Of a stretch of 64,000 nt of DNA, positions 1 to 11,369 are shown one piece after another. The stretch comes from Saxidomus purpurata. Its lineage: Eukaryota; Mollusca; Bivalvia; Venerida; Veneridae. Every line of letters starts with the position of its first letter. The stretch's first letter is position 1. The stretch covers positions 36,052,672 to 36,116,671 of the forward strand of contig JAFMSR010000001.1 of the NCBI GenBank assembly GCA_022818135.1, given 5' to 3'. The notes below the pieces were generated by a model, which worked only from the letters and a program-made list of their open reading frames with translations, did no database searches and had not been told where the DNA came from. Position numbers and translations under genes: made by a program.

Positions 1-375
1 ATTTGCAATGGAACTAAAACAAGTAAATAAACAATTTGTAAATCATTCTGTCACACTTATACTTTATGTAATGGAACCTTCACACCTTACAGAACTTTCT
101 TCATTGAAATGAAAGGGGAATCTGAAAGCAAATTGTATAACTTGTACATCATATACACATACATGTACTTTAAATGGCTACTGTCATGTATCACTTTGTG
201 ATGCCGCATCTCTAGGCATGTGTTATTGCTAACTAATAAGTTGATATGTTCTGTCTTTGCATTAGAACTGATTTTGACAGATTTATTGAGGACTTTTGTA
301 GTTATAGTGGCGATAGTCATTTTTGAAAATTGCTAAAATGCTCCTGTCTTTATTACTGACCGTTATACATTTCAG
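1..375 (+). other. ADCK1: Intron sequence of ADCK1
   Basis: This AT-rich stretch ends in a pyrimidine-rich tract and an AG acceptor (TTTCAG, ending at 375) directly before the ADCK1 terminal exon. No other coding signal is seen. It is read as the last intron of a gene that continues beyond the left edge of the window. Confidence 0.7.
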
Positions 376-732
376 AACCAAGAGTTACGTGATAATGCGG
401 CAATGTACTTTATAGAGATATCGCAGGTACTCAACAGTATACCTCGTCAGATGTTACTCATCATGAAAACTAATGACGTTTTACGGGGTATAGAAGCTGC
501 CTTACAGACCAGAGCAAATGCTTCGTCATTTATAAACATGTCTAAATGTTGTATCCGAGCTGTAGGAAGAGAACAGCTTAAACACTGCGATGGTTTCTTT
601 CAGACATTTGTAACTCGCCTATACACACAGTGGCAGTTAGCTAGAATCGAAATTTATGAATTTTTTCTGTGGCTTCAAACTTCGGTGTTAGTAAGATGGC
701 TGTCTAGGAATAAACAGCTCGCCTCAAGTTGA
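376..732 (+). CDS. ADCK1: ADCK1 (aarF-domain atypical kinase 1), terminal coding exon
   Basis: This is the C-terminal exon of an ADCK1-like protein, a mitochondrial member of the ABC1/ADCK/UbiB atypical kinase family. The frame opens straight after a TTTCAG acceptor with residues NQELRDNAAM and runs 118 codons to a TGA at 730-732. The family signature is the block IPRQMLLIMKTNDVLRGIEAA followed by TRANASSFINMSKCCIRA, which matches the conserved C-terminal segment of animal ADCK1. The kinase core lies on upstream exons outside the window. The ATG at 403 is internal (a Met inside the exon), not a start. The tail (VRWLSRNKQLASS) is less conserved. The family assignment is from remembered homology and is strong; the mitochondrial location is known of the family, not seen here. 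Confidence 0.9.
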   Translation, partial: NQELRDNAAMYFIEISQVLNSIPRQMLLIMKTNDVLRGIEAALQTRANASSFINMSKCCIRAVGREQLKHCDGFFQTFVTRLYTQWQLARIEIYEFFLWLQTSVLVRWLSRNKQLASS

Positions 733-1259
733 TGTTTATGAATTTAGGTGTTCAAAATGTTAGTAATTCAGAGTTCAAACAGTATTAATGATTTATGTGA
801 AAAATTATAACAATTGTTTTACATTTTGCAGGACATAATATCCATTTTAAGGAAGATTTTTACACATTTTTATTTATGTTAATATCTGAAACTGTTTGCT
901 GATCTCAGGTTACTTTTAAACAATACCAGGCAGATGATTTGTGTTTTATGTATACCCTAGGAATTGTGATATTTCTTGCTTCCATTTTACTTTGTAAGGA
1001 ACACTCAATACTATCTAAAGTATCACTTGTACTTTATGAATGAAATATTTTATATGAATATTTTTGTCAGAGGGCCTAGTCATATAAGAAATATTCTGTT
1101 TCAAGTTCTATAACTCCTTGTTAAATTTTCATGGAGTCATCGGTCCGTGTTACTTTTTAAAATGAGTCTTCTTAAACATTGCAGCACTGTTATGGCCATG
1201 TTTATTTGTTGAAGTGTGTCAAGGGTATTATTCCACTTTAATGGTATTTCTTCAATTTT
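733..1259 (+). other. ADCK1 3' flank, no gene seen
   Basis: AT-rich sequence after the ADCK1 stop, probably including its 3' untranslated region. No convincing AATAAA signal close to the stop and no coding signal was seen. Confidence 0.5.
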
Positions 1260-1826
1260 TAGCTCACCTGAACACGAAGTGCTCAAAGGTGAGCTATTGT
1301 GATAGCCTGGTGTCTGTCGTCTGTCTGGCATCTGCTGTCTGTCCACACTCTACCTTGTGTATGCAATAGAGGCTGCATTTTTCATTTGATTTTCATGAAA
1401 CTTAGTCAGTATGATTTTCTTGAAGAAATCTAAATAGATTTTGAACATGGGTTATCTAGGGTCAAAAACTAGGTCATAGGGTCAAATCATAGAAAAACCT
1501 TGTGTATGCAATAGAGGTTGCATTTTTCATTGGACCTTCATGAAACTTGGTCAGTATGATTGCCTTGATGAAATCTAGGTCAAGTTCAAACATGGGTCAT
1601 CTAGGGTCAAAAACTAGGTCACAGGATAAAATTGTAGAAAAACCTTGTGTATGCAATGAAGTTGCATTTTTCATTTTATGTTCATGAAACTTTGTAAGTA
1701 TGATTGTCTTGATGAAAATTAGGTCGATTATGAATATGGATAATCTGAGGTCAAAAACTAAGTCACCTGGTTAAAAACCTTTTGTAAGTCGCAGGTGAGC
1801 AATACAGGGCAATTGTGCTCCTCTTT
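1260..1826 (+). repeat. Hairpin-ended clam interspersed repeat (GGTGAGCT family), copy 1
   Basis: Begins with an imperfect hairpin (AGCTCACCTGAACACGAAG ... GGTGAGCT) and a TGTCTGTCGTCTGTCTGGC tract. It continues with about three degenerate tandem units of about 140 bp ('CCTTGTGTATGCAATAGAGG ... TCATGAAACTTGGTCAGTATG ... GGGTCAAAAACTAGGTCA') and closes with CAGGTGAGCAATACAGGGCA. The whole pattern is a widespread bivalve repeat. A relative with homologous ends but different internal units lies inverted at 62822-63775. No protein is encoded. Confidence 0.85.
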
Positions 1827-2689
1827 TTTTGTGTGTTTTTTTGTTATTGTTGTATGTGAAAAAACAATGAAGAAATACAAACTACTTTACTAGTCATTTG
1901 CATTGTAAGTATTTTGATATTAGTGTAAAATACTTGTATTGTTTAGATAATTGCATTCTAAAGGGTTATTTTACGACTTGTAAAATACAGTTAAAATTAT
2001 TGTCATAACACAAGAACTAGAAAAATAAAGATAGTGCAGAGCTGTGTTTACCTTCTGAAGAAATTTCTTAATATTTGTGGACCAATTATAGGTCAGTTGT
2101 TTTGTACACAAATATATGAGCTGACAACTCTGTAGTACTTGGATATCTGAAAAATGCTGAACAAGAAGCAGAGTTGGCAGTAAAATTTTAAAAAAGCAAA
2201 TAAATGCGATACAAAGAAATAGAAACACTACAAACCAATTCCAAGTTATGTAGGTAGTACAAGAGCACACATAGAGGCAGTCATGTGATAGGAAAGGTAT
2301 GAAAGACTTCTCTAATATTTGTTACCTTTTATCATGTTTATACTACCATGCTATTAAAATATCACTCTTCCCATGTTAATGTCATGGTAAAGTTTGACTG
2401 CTACAATGAACTACAGATAATATAGTTTCATTTTGCTGAGTAGTAAAGATACAAGAAACTCAGTTTACTGGCAATGGGGTGAAGTATTGTGAGCAAAACT
2501 ACCTGTTCTTTTGTTTTAAATTATTTTAATTTGAAATTTTACGAGTGGGAAGGAAATATGTATGTGTTTAACATCGTGGATGTTTTACTGGTTTTGACTT
2601 GCAGTTTCTTTGTTAATTCATTTTCACATGACCATGATCCTGTATCAAGAAGTGAAATGGAGACTTTAACTCTGACATTGCTCTACCGG
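1827..2689. other. Gene-free AT-rich stretch
   Basis: No coding exon, RNA gene or repeat boundary could be supported here. The short open frames (for example around 1971-2270 and 2489-2698) have no recognisable similarity, and the latter lacks an ATG start. Confidence 0.5.
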
Positions 2690-2885
2690 TATTTTTGAAA
2701 TGGACTTGTCAATTTTGACAGTGCCATTACTAGTTCAAAGGGGTGCAAACTGAAATTTACTGACAGAAAAGTGAACATTGCAGATCATGTTGAGTTTACA
2801 CAGGTTTGCAGGCTGATCATGATCTACACTGATCATAAAGGCAGAACCATTGGCCACCAGCAGTTTAAAGGATTAATGAAATAAC
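2690..2885. repeat. Clam interspersed repeat fragment (GATCATGATCTACACTGATC type)
   Basis: The segment with 'GGTTTGCAGGCTGATCATGA', 'TCTACACTGATCATAAAGGC' and 'GCCACCAGCAGTTTAAAGG' resembles a dispersed repeat commonly met in bivalve genomic DNA. Boundaries are approximate and no terminal structure was seen. Confidence 0.55.
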
Positions 2886-3361
2886 ATGTGACATGCTTTC
2901 ATTATAGTCACATCACATACTGAAAAGATACTTGAAATCCATGTTCTACTATGATATCCAATGTAGTGACATTCGTATTACATGAACTTCATACAAAGTT
3001 AGACCCTGATGTATACATGTCAGGGAGTAGATATACGTATATGTGTAATCTATTCTGTTGAATTACTTGTTGGTTTGTATTCTTAGTGATTGCTGATGTC
3101 AGTATGTTGATTTTCACACAACACATCGTTTAGGAGTAGGATTAAATGTTTAAATTGAATATACGCAGTGACCTTTTATTCTTATCTGTGATAATATTTT
3201 ATGTTCAGCTTATTGAAACTATTGTAATTTGTGTATGTTTGTCATGACAATAGCAGATTCAAGAATATTCCTTCTTTGTTTTACTCTTCCGTCATTTTAA
3301 AAATAAATAAATGATACAATTTATTTAGTCTTGTACACAATTTACAAGGAAAACCATTTTT

Positions 3362-4756
3362 AGCTCGACTATTCGAAGAATAAGGAGACTATTGCACTCG
3401 CCCCGGCGTCGGCGTCGGCGTCGGCGTCGGTGTCGGCGTCGGCGTCGGCGTCGGCGTCTGCGTTGGTTAAAGTTTTTAATGAAGTCAAATATCTTGAATA
3501 CTATCAAAGGTATTGACTTGAAACTCAAAATATATCTTTACCATCAACATCTACACCTGAGGAAACAATCCCCATAACTCTGTTTTGATTTTTGACAGAT
3601 TTATGCCCCTTTTTAACTTAGAATTTTTGGTTAAAGTTTTTTATAAATTCAAATATCTTGCATATTATCAAAGGTATTGACTTGAAACTCAAAATATATC
3701 TTTACCATCAACATCTACACCTGAGGAAACAATCCTCATAACTCTGTTTTGATTTTTGACAGATTTATGCCCCTTTTTAACTTAGAATTTTTGGTCAAAG
3801 TTTTTAATAAAGTCAAATATCCTGAATACTATCAAAGGTATTGACTTGAAACTCAAACTGTTTGTTTACCATCAACATCTACATCTGAGGAAACAATCCC
3901 CATAACTCTGTTTTGATTTTTGACAGATTTATGCCCCTTTTTAACTTAGAATTTTTGGTTAAAGTTTTTTATAAATTCAAATATCTTGCAAATTATCAAA
4001 GGTATTGTCTTGAAACTCAAAATATATCTTTACCATCAGCATCTACACCTGAGGAAACAATCATCATAACTCCGTTTTGATTTTTGACAGATTTATGCCC
4101 CTTTTTAACTTAGATTTTTTTGTTAAAGATTTTTATAAATTCAAATATCTTGAATACTATCAAAGGTATTGACTTGAAACTCAAAGTATGTGTCTACAAT
4201 CAACATCTACACCTGAGGAAACAATCCTCATAACTCTGTTTGATTTTTGACAGATTTATGCCCCTTTTTAACTTTAATTTTTTTTTATGGACTTAAAATG
4301 TATGTTTACTGTCAACATCTTCACCAATGTTTTTGATTTTTGACATTTATGCCCCTTTTAACTTAGAATTTTGTCACAGTTTTTACCAGACTAACATGGA
4401 AATACTCGAAATGGCTTTCTTTTGAAATGTCATAGAATAATTATGCAGCATGCAGCGGTCATGCTTTTTTAATTCTATACATTTCAATTTTGAAAAGTTA
4501 CAGAGTTATTCATGATCAAATTTACAAGGTTATGTATTTCTTTGAAATTATCCCCTCCTCCCTCCACTTGGCTTACAGAATCCAGAGTAAGGCTTTGAAT
4601 GTAATGTACATTTACAAAGGTCTTTGAACAAGTTTCATATCTTTGACCTTAATTCTTACAGATAATTACACAATACTCCTGTTCTTTGACAAAAAACCCA
4701 TTTTACCAACAACCTTTCGAATAGTCGAGCGTGCTGTCATGTGACAGCTCTTGTTA
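3362..4756. repeat. Clam element with GGCGTC hexamers and about five 164-bp tandem units
   Basis: Bounded by inverted CTCGACTATTCGAA (3364-) and TTCGAATAGTCGAG (about 4715-4730), followed on the right by GTGACAGCTCTTGTTA. A GGCGTC hexamer array occupies about 3403-3463. It is followed by about five units of about 164 bp starting at about 3463, 3629, 3793, 3956 and 4122 (GTTAAAGTTTTT..., CTTGAAACTCAAA, CACCTGAGGAAACAATC, GACAGATTTATGCCCC) and a decayed tail to about 4380. The corresponding place in unit 2 (about 8360-8390) lacks it, so it is an insertion or a loss. The Arg-rich frames across the hexamers are artefacts of the repeat. Confidence 0.8.
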
Positions 4757-5466
4757 GAATGGGGGAGGGTCTTAGTATACACATTTGTTTTAACATTGTT
4801 AATGTGACATACCTGTGAGTAATACCATGGATTACTTCTTGTTTTCTAGTGATAATTTATGTCTTTGAAATCATTACTGACATACTTATACATTAAAAAT
4901 TCACTCTGCAGAGATATACTAATAATACACTGCTTGTTCTGAATTAGTACTCATTTAAAATACACATGTACTTAAAAATGTTGGATAATAAAAATTTGAA
5001 CATGTTTTATCGTACAATGATACCCTATGAAATCCAAACATACAAGGAAAGTCCTGTTGTGTCCTTTATTGATTGTTGTGACTTAACTAGATTTTGAGCA
5101 TACAACTCAGATTTGAACTATTGGTACATTTTCATTCGCATTACGTTGGTAGGGAAGCATTAATCGTTGAAAGGAATCTCAAACAGCTACTTTATATTGC
5201 ATACTGCACGTTGTTCAAAGGCATAATGAGAGATGATGAGGATGTACGAGTCTTGTTAAGTGTAGCCTATGCACGTGCTCACAAGTCTCCACGATTCACA
5301 TGTTTGTTTATTGCCGACATGCACACAGCTAAATTATCAGAAATTATTTTGCAACTATATAATCTCCTGTTTTATTGATACTAATTAAGTCCGCATGTAT
5401 TTGTTGTAAAGGAAAATGTAATATTGTCAAAATCCTGAAAGAACACACTGTACAAGGCTAGTGAGG
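4757..5466 (+). other. Duplicated non-coding sequence of unit 1
   Basis: Collinear with about 8380-9565 of unit 2 through landmarks such as CTGCAGAGATATAC, AATACACATGTAC and ACATACA(A/G)GGAAAGTCCTGTTG. The open frame at 5094-5378 is not conserved as a frame in unit 2, so it is not called a gene. Confidence 0.6.
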
Positions 5467-5730
<264 letters not shown>

Positions 5731-6751
5731 TAGGCATTAATGCTACGCCTTCGCCCTGGAAAATTGTGTTCAAACACAATTTTCATCTGACTGCCAAGTT
5801 GATGCAAGATGTACAGCAAGTTCAAACTGTCGAATCCCCATTGTAACACACCAAGACATATAGATCTAGTATCGTGCAGAGAAATGCAAAATGTTGCAAG
5901 ATGGTAAGTGAAACTCTCCAGTCCATTTACTATAAATTAACTAAAAATTACCAATATAAATATTGCGCCCTGAATGATGACAAGATAAACACCATCTTAC
6001 TCTTGGAATGGAAAACAGAACATTTTAATTTCGTCACATGTCTGGCTGTGTTCGAGCTGCACGTCTGCAAATTTAGAAGTTTGTTACCAGCTGCACATAA
6101 TATGGAATGTTACGCGGATGCTGTTCTGTCAGCTCGTGTACATTGACGATAGATCCTTGTGTTTAAGTTTTCCTCGATTAAATAGGCTTGTATTATCCCG
6201 GTTGCATTCTAACCATTTCTTGAAAGTGACAATGGCACGATACTATGACAATATTGTCTATGATTCTGCTATCTGTATTAAGTGGATGTTGAGATGTGAT
6301 TACGTTCCCCCAACATACAACGGGAATCGGACGATTCCAAGTCAATGTCTTACAAGAACCAACTCTCTCTTGTTAAGTACTCACTTTAGTTTTAAGAAGG
6401 CAAACGCGCTGTCTTCAAGATATCAATAGCATACGTGACGTAGATCGTATATGCCGCTGTATTCTTAGAAGTATATAGCTAAATACACAGACACGTCTCA
6501 AATATTTTAGAGGTAAGGTCAACGATGACGTGTTGCTCTAGATATTTAAACCTAACTGGCGAGGCTTTTTGTTTTATTTATATCTCTGTTATAAACAACA
6601 TATGATGATGCTAACGATATCTGTAAAAACAAAATGCTTTCTAGATGTAAATAAGAGTATTAATAACGTTTAGATCCGGTATGCATTCTGAAGATTTTCT
6701 TTCCGGAGAAAGGTGCAGTTTCATACGTTTGTGTGCGGGAACGGAATAAAC
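5731..6751 (+). promoter_or_regulatory. Upstream region of lectin gene 1
   Basis: About 1 kb before the lectin ATG that is largely shared with unit 2 (9570-10228 plus 11228-11369). Conserved stretches include GACGTGTTGCTCTAGA, ACGGGAATCGGAC and GATCCGGTATGCATTCTGAAG. A TATA-like TATTTAAA lies near 6541 and is altered in unit 2. Promoter function is inferred only from position and conservation between the two copies. The open frames at 5874-6429 are broken in unit 2. Confidence 0.4.
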
Positions 6752-7924
6752 ATGTATTATGTGACAATGTTTCGTCCTATTTTACTTGTATTCCTGATAA
6801 CAACAGGTACAATTAAATCTTTCCGTGTTTCTCGGTTAGAAAAACGTTTGAATTTAATGGAGGAAAGGATGTTGGAAGATAAGATTGCGGTCAGAGAAGA
6901 CATAGAAATGATTCTAAAGAAACTGGAAGATATTTCATATAACATATCAGAGATTTCTCATAAGAGAAAAGTGGACAATGACGACAGTGTTACAAATAGC
7001 AGGACCAAACTGAAAATAGATGACTTCTTTGAAATTGTTAAGAAAGCAATGAGAGAAGAAAAACAACATGTCAGGAATGATATAAAAGATGTACGAGAAG
7101 AAGTAAAACGGATAAGAAATGATTTTACGGACATAGCCACTCAAGTCTTGAAAAATAAAAAAGAACAAAGCATTTTACTAGAGGTATTAAAAGGTGACCT
7201 CATCCACCAAGGAAAAGAAATGAAAGATAATTACAAAGAACTAGAAAGAACAGTTGCAAGCAATTCTAAGAACATTGATAAAGTGCTTAATGAAGTTCTA
7301 AAAGACAAGTTCATTGCTTTAAAAGGTGACCTCATCCTTCAAGGAAATGAAATGAAAGATCTAGAAAGAACAGTTGCAAGCAATTCTAAGAACATTGAAA
7401 AAGTGCTTAATGAACTTAAAGACAATACAAAGGAAGTTCACAATGAGAATGAACTTTTCAACTTAAGGTTAAATGAAATTGTAAAGAAATTAGGTAATTT
7501 GAGCTTACGGATTTGTTCTGACTCGACATGGACAAACTATGGCACATCATGTTACTACGTTGGAAAAGAAGAACTAGCATGGGAAGAAGCGTTTAACAGG
7601 TGTGCATCATTTGGAGCACGGCTCGTAGAAGTTGACAACGAGGCTGAAAATACATTTCTTGTAAATTTAGTCAAAGAAAAAGGTGTAGGTGGTTTGGGAG
7701 TATGGCTTAGTGGGACTGACCAGAAAACAGAAGGATTATGGGTTTGGGGTACATCTGGAGAGCGGATTAATAACACTTACTCAAATTTCAAAGGGCATGA
7801 ACCAAATGGCAAGACTACCGAGAATTGTCTTCATCTATACAGTCATGGAAACTGGAAATGGAACGATATACGGTGTGACAGAAATATGCGTTACATATGT
7901 GAACAAGAACATTTTTTGTTTTAA
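6752..7924 (+). CDS. Secreted coiled-coil C-type lectin, copy 1
   Basis: Intronless gene for a 390-residue secreted lectin. The first ATG of the frame is at 6752; the frame is open upstream only through a GTG at 6713, and the paralogue starts at the same Met. Residues 1 to about 23 form a signal peptide (hydrophobic core ILLVFLITTGT). Residues about 28-250 are a charged heptad-rich coiled-coil stalk that contains a direct 44-codon repeat (from 7187 and from 7319, the second copy missing 4 codons). Residues about 253-388 are a long-form C-type lectin domain with six cysteines (ICSD, SCYY, NRCAS, ENCLH, IRCD, YICE), a GVWLSG core, an EPN motif (350-352) and WND (370-372). EPN plus WND are the calcium/sugar site-2 residues, and EPN predicts mannose-type binding. 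The role is probably recognition of microbial or self glycans, with the stalk driving oligomerisation; both are inferred from the family. Confidence 0.9.
   Translation: MYYVTMFRPILLVFLITTGTIKSFRVSRLEKRLNLMEERMLEDKIAVREDIEMILKKLEDISYNISEISHKRKVDNDDSVTNSRTKLKIDDFFEIVKKAMREEKQHVRNDIKDVREEVKRIRNDFTDIATQVLKNKKEQSILLEVLKGDLIHQGKEMKDNYKELERTVASNSKNIDKVLNEVLKDKFIALKGDLILQGNEMKDLERTVASNSKNIEKVLNELKDNTKEVHNENELFNLRLNEIVKKLGNLSLRICSDSTWTNYGTSCYYVGKEELAWEEAFNRCASFGARLVEVDNEAENTFLVNLVKEKGVGGLGVWLSGTDQKTEGLWVWGTSGERINNTYSNFKGHEPNGKTTENCLHLYSHGNWKWNDIRCDRNMRYICEQEHFLF
7187..7430 (+). repeat. In-frame 132-bp duplication inside the lectin stalk
   Basis: Two direct copies starting with TTAAAAGGTGACCTCATCC at 7187 and 7319 encode the LKGDLI.QG.EMKD...LERTVASNSKNI.KVLNE unit twice. 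The second copy lacks 12 bp (codons NYKE). The paralogue at 11370 has only one copy, so copy 1 has a longer stalk. Confidence 0.85.
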
Positions 7925-7968
7925 AAACCATTGGTAAATCTAAAGACAGAAGCAGCCATGTCACAAAC

Positions 7969-8216
7969 TCTTGTCATATATTACATGTTGTACAACTTGA
8001 TCCTCCGGATATATCATGTGTACTCATGATACTGTACATATTAATAGATGTTGATATCAGAAAAATATTCTTCTTCTGTAAATCGGGTAATATGATGGTG
8101 ATTTAATTTTCGCTGTCCTATTAATAAAGCAAAAAGATAACAAACAGTGAATTTCAAAAGATTTATAAACAGAAGAATTTGAAATTCGACGAGTATGCCT
8201 TCTATCAAAGCGTCGA
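7969..8216. other. Spacer between duplication units
   Basis: Sequence between the two duplicated units. An AATAAA at 8123-8128, about 200 bp after the lectin 1 stop, could be its polyadenylation signal. Nothing else is seen. Confidence 0.4.
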
Positions 8217-10228
8217 ATGGTTTAAATTGAATGTACACGGTGACCTTGTAATAATTTTTATCTGTGATAATATTTCATGTTCAGCTAATTGAAATTATTT
8301 GTAATTTGTGTATGCTTGTCATGACAATAGCAGATTCGAGAATATTCTTGCTTTGTTGTCCTATTAAAGATTACTTATTATTCTGGTGATATTTTTAGTC
8401 TTTGAAATCTTTAATAACATACTTCTTTAAAAATCCATTACTAACACCAAATCGAATTTTCTTTTAAATCTAGGATTGTAACAGGAAAATACAGTTTGAA
8501 ACTGGCTTCTTAAACTTTACCCCTTTTTTAAATACTGCTGCAGAAAAACGAGTGAATGTTTTTGTATATGCTTAGACTGAGCTGGGTGGTCTTTTTGTCC
8601 TACTTTCACTTTATTGCATGTTGTAAACTGTCAGAGATAAACGTTGCACATCATTGGAAGTAAAGTTCTTTCAACTATAATTCAAAATAGGTATGCTTAT
8701 TCATGTACAACCTATTTACAACTTCTTTCTGGGAGACTGCTGGGAAATCACATAGACATTTGAAAACTAAAAACCTACTTTCGTTTTTGAAAAGGCAAAA
8801 TATAATTTATTAATTCTTTTGTTAAACTCAAATTTCCAACACGATATGGTCACATTCGATGCAGTATGTCATATATTTCCTTATAAAAAAACGCCCGTTA
8901 CAATTCCAAACTTAATTGGTCTTAGTAGTGGACCTTAAAAATTCACTTGAATAGTTCTGTAACCATTGATTCTGCAGAGATATACCAATATCATGTTTGT
9001 TGTGAATAATTATTCATTCAAAATACACATGTACATGTACTGCAAAATGTTGAAATTTAAAATAATAGTTTGATCAAGTTTCTTTGTACAATGATACCGT
9101 ATGAGATCCAAACATACAGGGAAAGTCCTGTTGTACCCTATATAGTTCGTTGTGAGATTTTGAGCATACACACTCAGATTTGAACTACTGGCACCTTTTT
9201 GTTCACATTAACACTTTGTAGGAAAGGATAAATCGTTGAAAGGAATCTGAACTTGCAGAGTTCAAACAGCTACTTGATATTGCAAATGGGTTAAAAGTAC
9301 TGTAGCAAAAGCAGTATGAGACAGGAGATAGATGAACTGATCCTGTGTAACTTAAGTGTAGGCTATGCAAGTGCTCACACGTCTCAACGATTTCACATGT
9401 TTGTTTATTATTGCTGACATGCACACAGCTAATTGTTGTCAGAATTTTGTTTTTGCAATTATATAGTCACTTGTATTATTGATGCTCATTAAGTCAACAT
9501 GTGTTAGATTTAATAAAAAACACGTAATATTGTCAAAATCCTGAAAGAACACACCATACAATGCTAGTGAAGTGCATTAATGCTACGCCTTCGCTCTGGA
9601 AAATTGTATTTTAACACAATTTTTATCTGACTGACAAGTTGATGCAGGATGTACAGCAAGTTCAAACTGTCGAATCCCCATTGTAACACACCAAGATATA
9701 GAGATCTAGTATACAGCAGAGAAATGCAATTTTTTTCAGGAAGGTAAGTGAAACTCTCCAGTCCATTCACTATAAATTGTCTAAATATTATTAAAGTGAC
9801 ATTATGCGCATCAGGAAACTGACAATGACCACGATAGTATGACTACAGTGTCAATGATTGTGCTATTTGCATTAAGGGGGTGTTAAGATGTACCATTTGG
9901 ATAACGTTCACCCAACATCCAACGGGAATCGGACAAGCCTTCTCGGACGATTCCAAGTCAATGTCGTACAAATACCAACTCTCTCTTGTTTAGTACTCAC
10001 TTTAGATTTTATGTGTGCTGACGTGCTGTTTGTGAGATATCAATAGCATACGTGACGTAGATTGTATTTGCCGTAGAATTCTAAGAGGTACATGATACAT
10101 GTTCATGCACGTTGGTAAGGTCAACGAATGACGTGTTGCTCTAGACATCTAAACTAAACTGGCCAGTCTTATTGTTTTGATTACATCTCTTTTATAAACA
10201 ACATATGCTGATGCTATATGTCTGTATA

Positions 10229-11227
10229 CTGTAAGTGTACTTATTTTAGCGCAACGCCATGAATTGAGTAGTTTCGACTTATTAGCGCGTACATGAATTA
10301 GCGCACTGTCGGCAGCGCTAAAATAAGAAATTAGCGATTTCAAGCCACCAATTTCCGACGAAATACGGAAAGACGCGAAATTGTCGTTACGATACAAATA
10401 CAAGATAAGTTTATTTTCTAAAAATATACCTCAAACAATTAGTTTGATGGAATACGGTATTTCAATCACTTCAATACGTGTAAGTTTTATAGTGAAATAA
10501 CGATAAATTATGATTTACTTCGTGATTTGTAGAACGGGGGAGTGAGACATTTTCAACTTAGTTACTACTTTTTAGCCATTCATGCAAACTGACTTACTAT
10601 CGCGCATGAGAGCGTGAAAAACTCTACAATAAAAAATGGTTTGCGGCTGACAGGTCTTCGTTATGCAATCGACTAGACACGCAAATAAACTGATCAATGT
10701 TTAAAATAGGACATAAAATCTAAATTTGTTTATTATTGATTATAATATTTCCATAATTATACAGTAGTATCTAAATACAGATTGTGATAATTGTTTGTTT
10801 TGACAGCAGTGAAATGCCTTTGTTATGATGACATTGTAAATTAGCTCGACCAGACAAACTGGCTATCTACTACGAAGGTGTTATATACGATGTTTTACGG
10901 GCAATGGCGAAGATAAACAAATGCATATTAATTTACACAAACATTGACTTTTGCATTAAAGTTTGCTACATATTTGATATTTCTATTCATAGCTTTCTGA
11001 AAAATATTTGTAAATGAATGCAATAATTGTCAAAGTCACAATAAAATGTATTTATTTATGTTCTGTCGAATAGTAATCATGGTATTTTCAATACGACGAA
11101 TGTCATTTCATCATTGGGAAAGCCTTTCCTTTTAGTCAAATATTAGCCGCTGGACATGAATTAGCGCACATCCGATCCCGCTAATAGCGCGAAAATTAGT
11201 ATTCCGCTAATATTAATACACTTACAG
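10229..11227. mobile_element. Non-autonomous TA-flanked inverted-repeat DNA transposon (999 bp)
   Basis: Terminal inverted repeats of about 23 bp with three mismatches start CTGTAAGTGTACTTATTTTA on the left; the right end ends ATTAATACACTTACAG. Both ends are flanked by TA (10227-10228 and 11228-11229). Unit 1 has the uninterrupted sequence CTGTAAAAACAAAATGC at this place (about 6621-6637), which is exactly what an empty site with two bases at the TA position predicts. Subterminal repeats ACATGAATTAGCGCAC occur near both ends (about 10291 and 11153), with many TTAGCG/CGCTAA motifs. No transposase is encoded. TA duplication suggests mobilisation by a Tc1/mariner-like enzyme, but other TA-targeting families are possible. 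Confidence 0.82.
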
Positions 11228-11369
11228 TAAACAAAATGCTTTCTAGAGGTGAATAAGAGTAATAATAATGTTTAGATCCGGTATGCATTCTGAAGATTTT
11301 CTTTCAGGAGAAAGGTACAGTTTATACGTTTGGATGCGGGAACGGAATAAATAATAATAAAAAAATAAC

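Noticed and set aside
3325..3577. Arg-rich ORFs on both strands
   Set aside because: They read through the GGCGTC hexamer array of a dispersed repeat.
5874..6429. Two overlapping ORFs upstream of lectin 1
   Set aside because: The equivalent DNA in unit 2 has shifted frames and stops, and no similarity is recognised.
6713..6751. Upstream extension of lectin 1 (MQFHTFVCGN...)
   Set aside because: It would start at a GTG, and the paralogue is not open in the corresponding region; the ATG at 6752 matches the paralogue's start.
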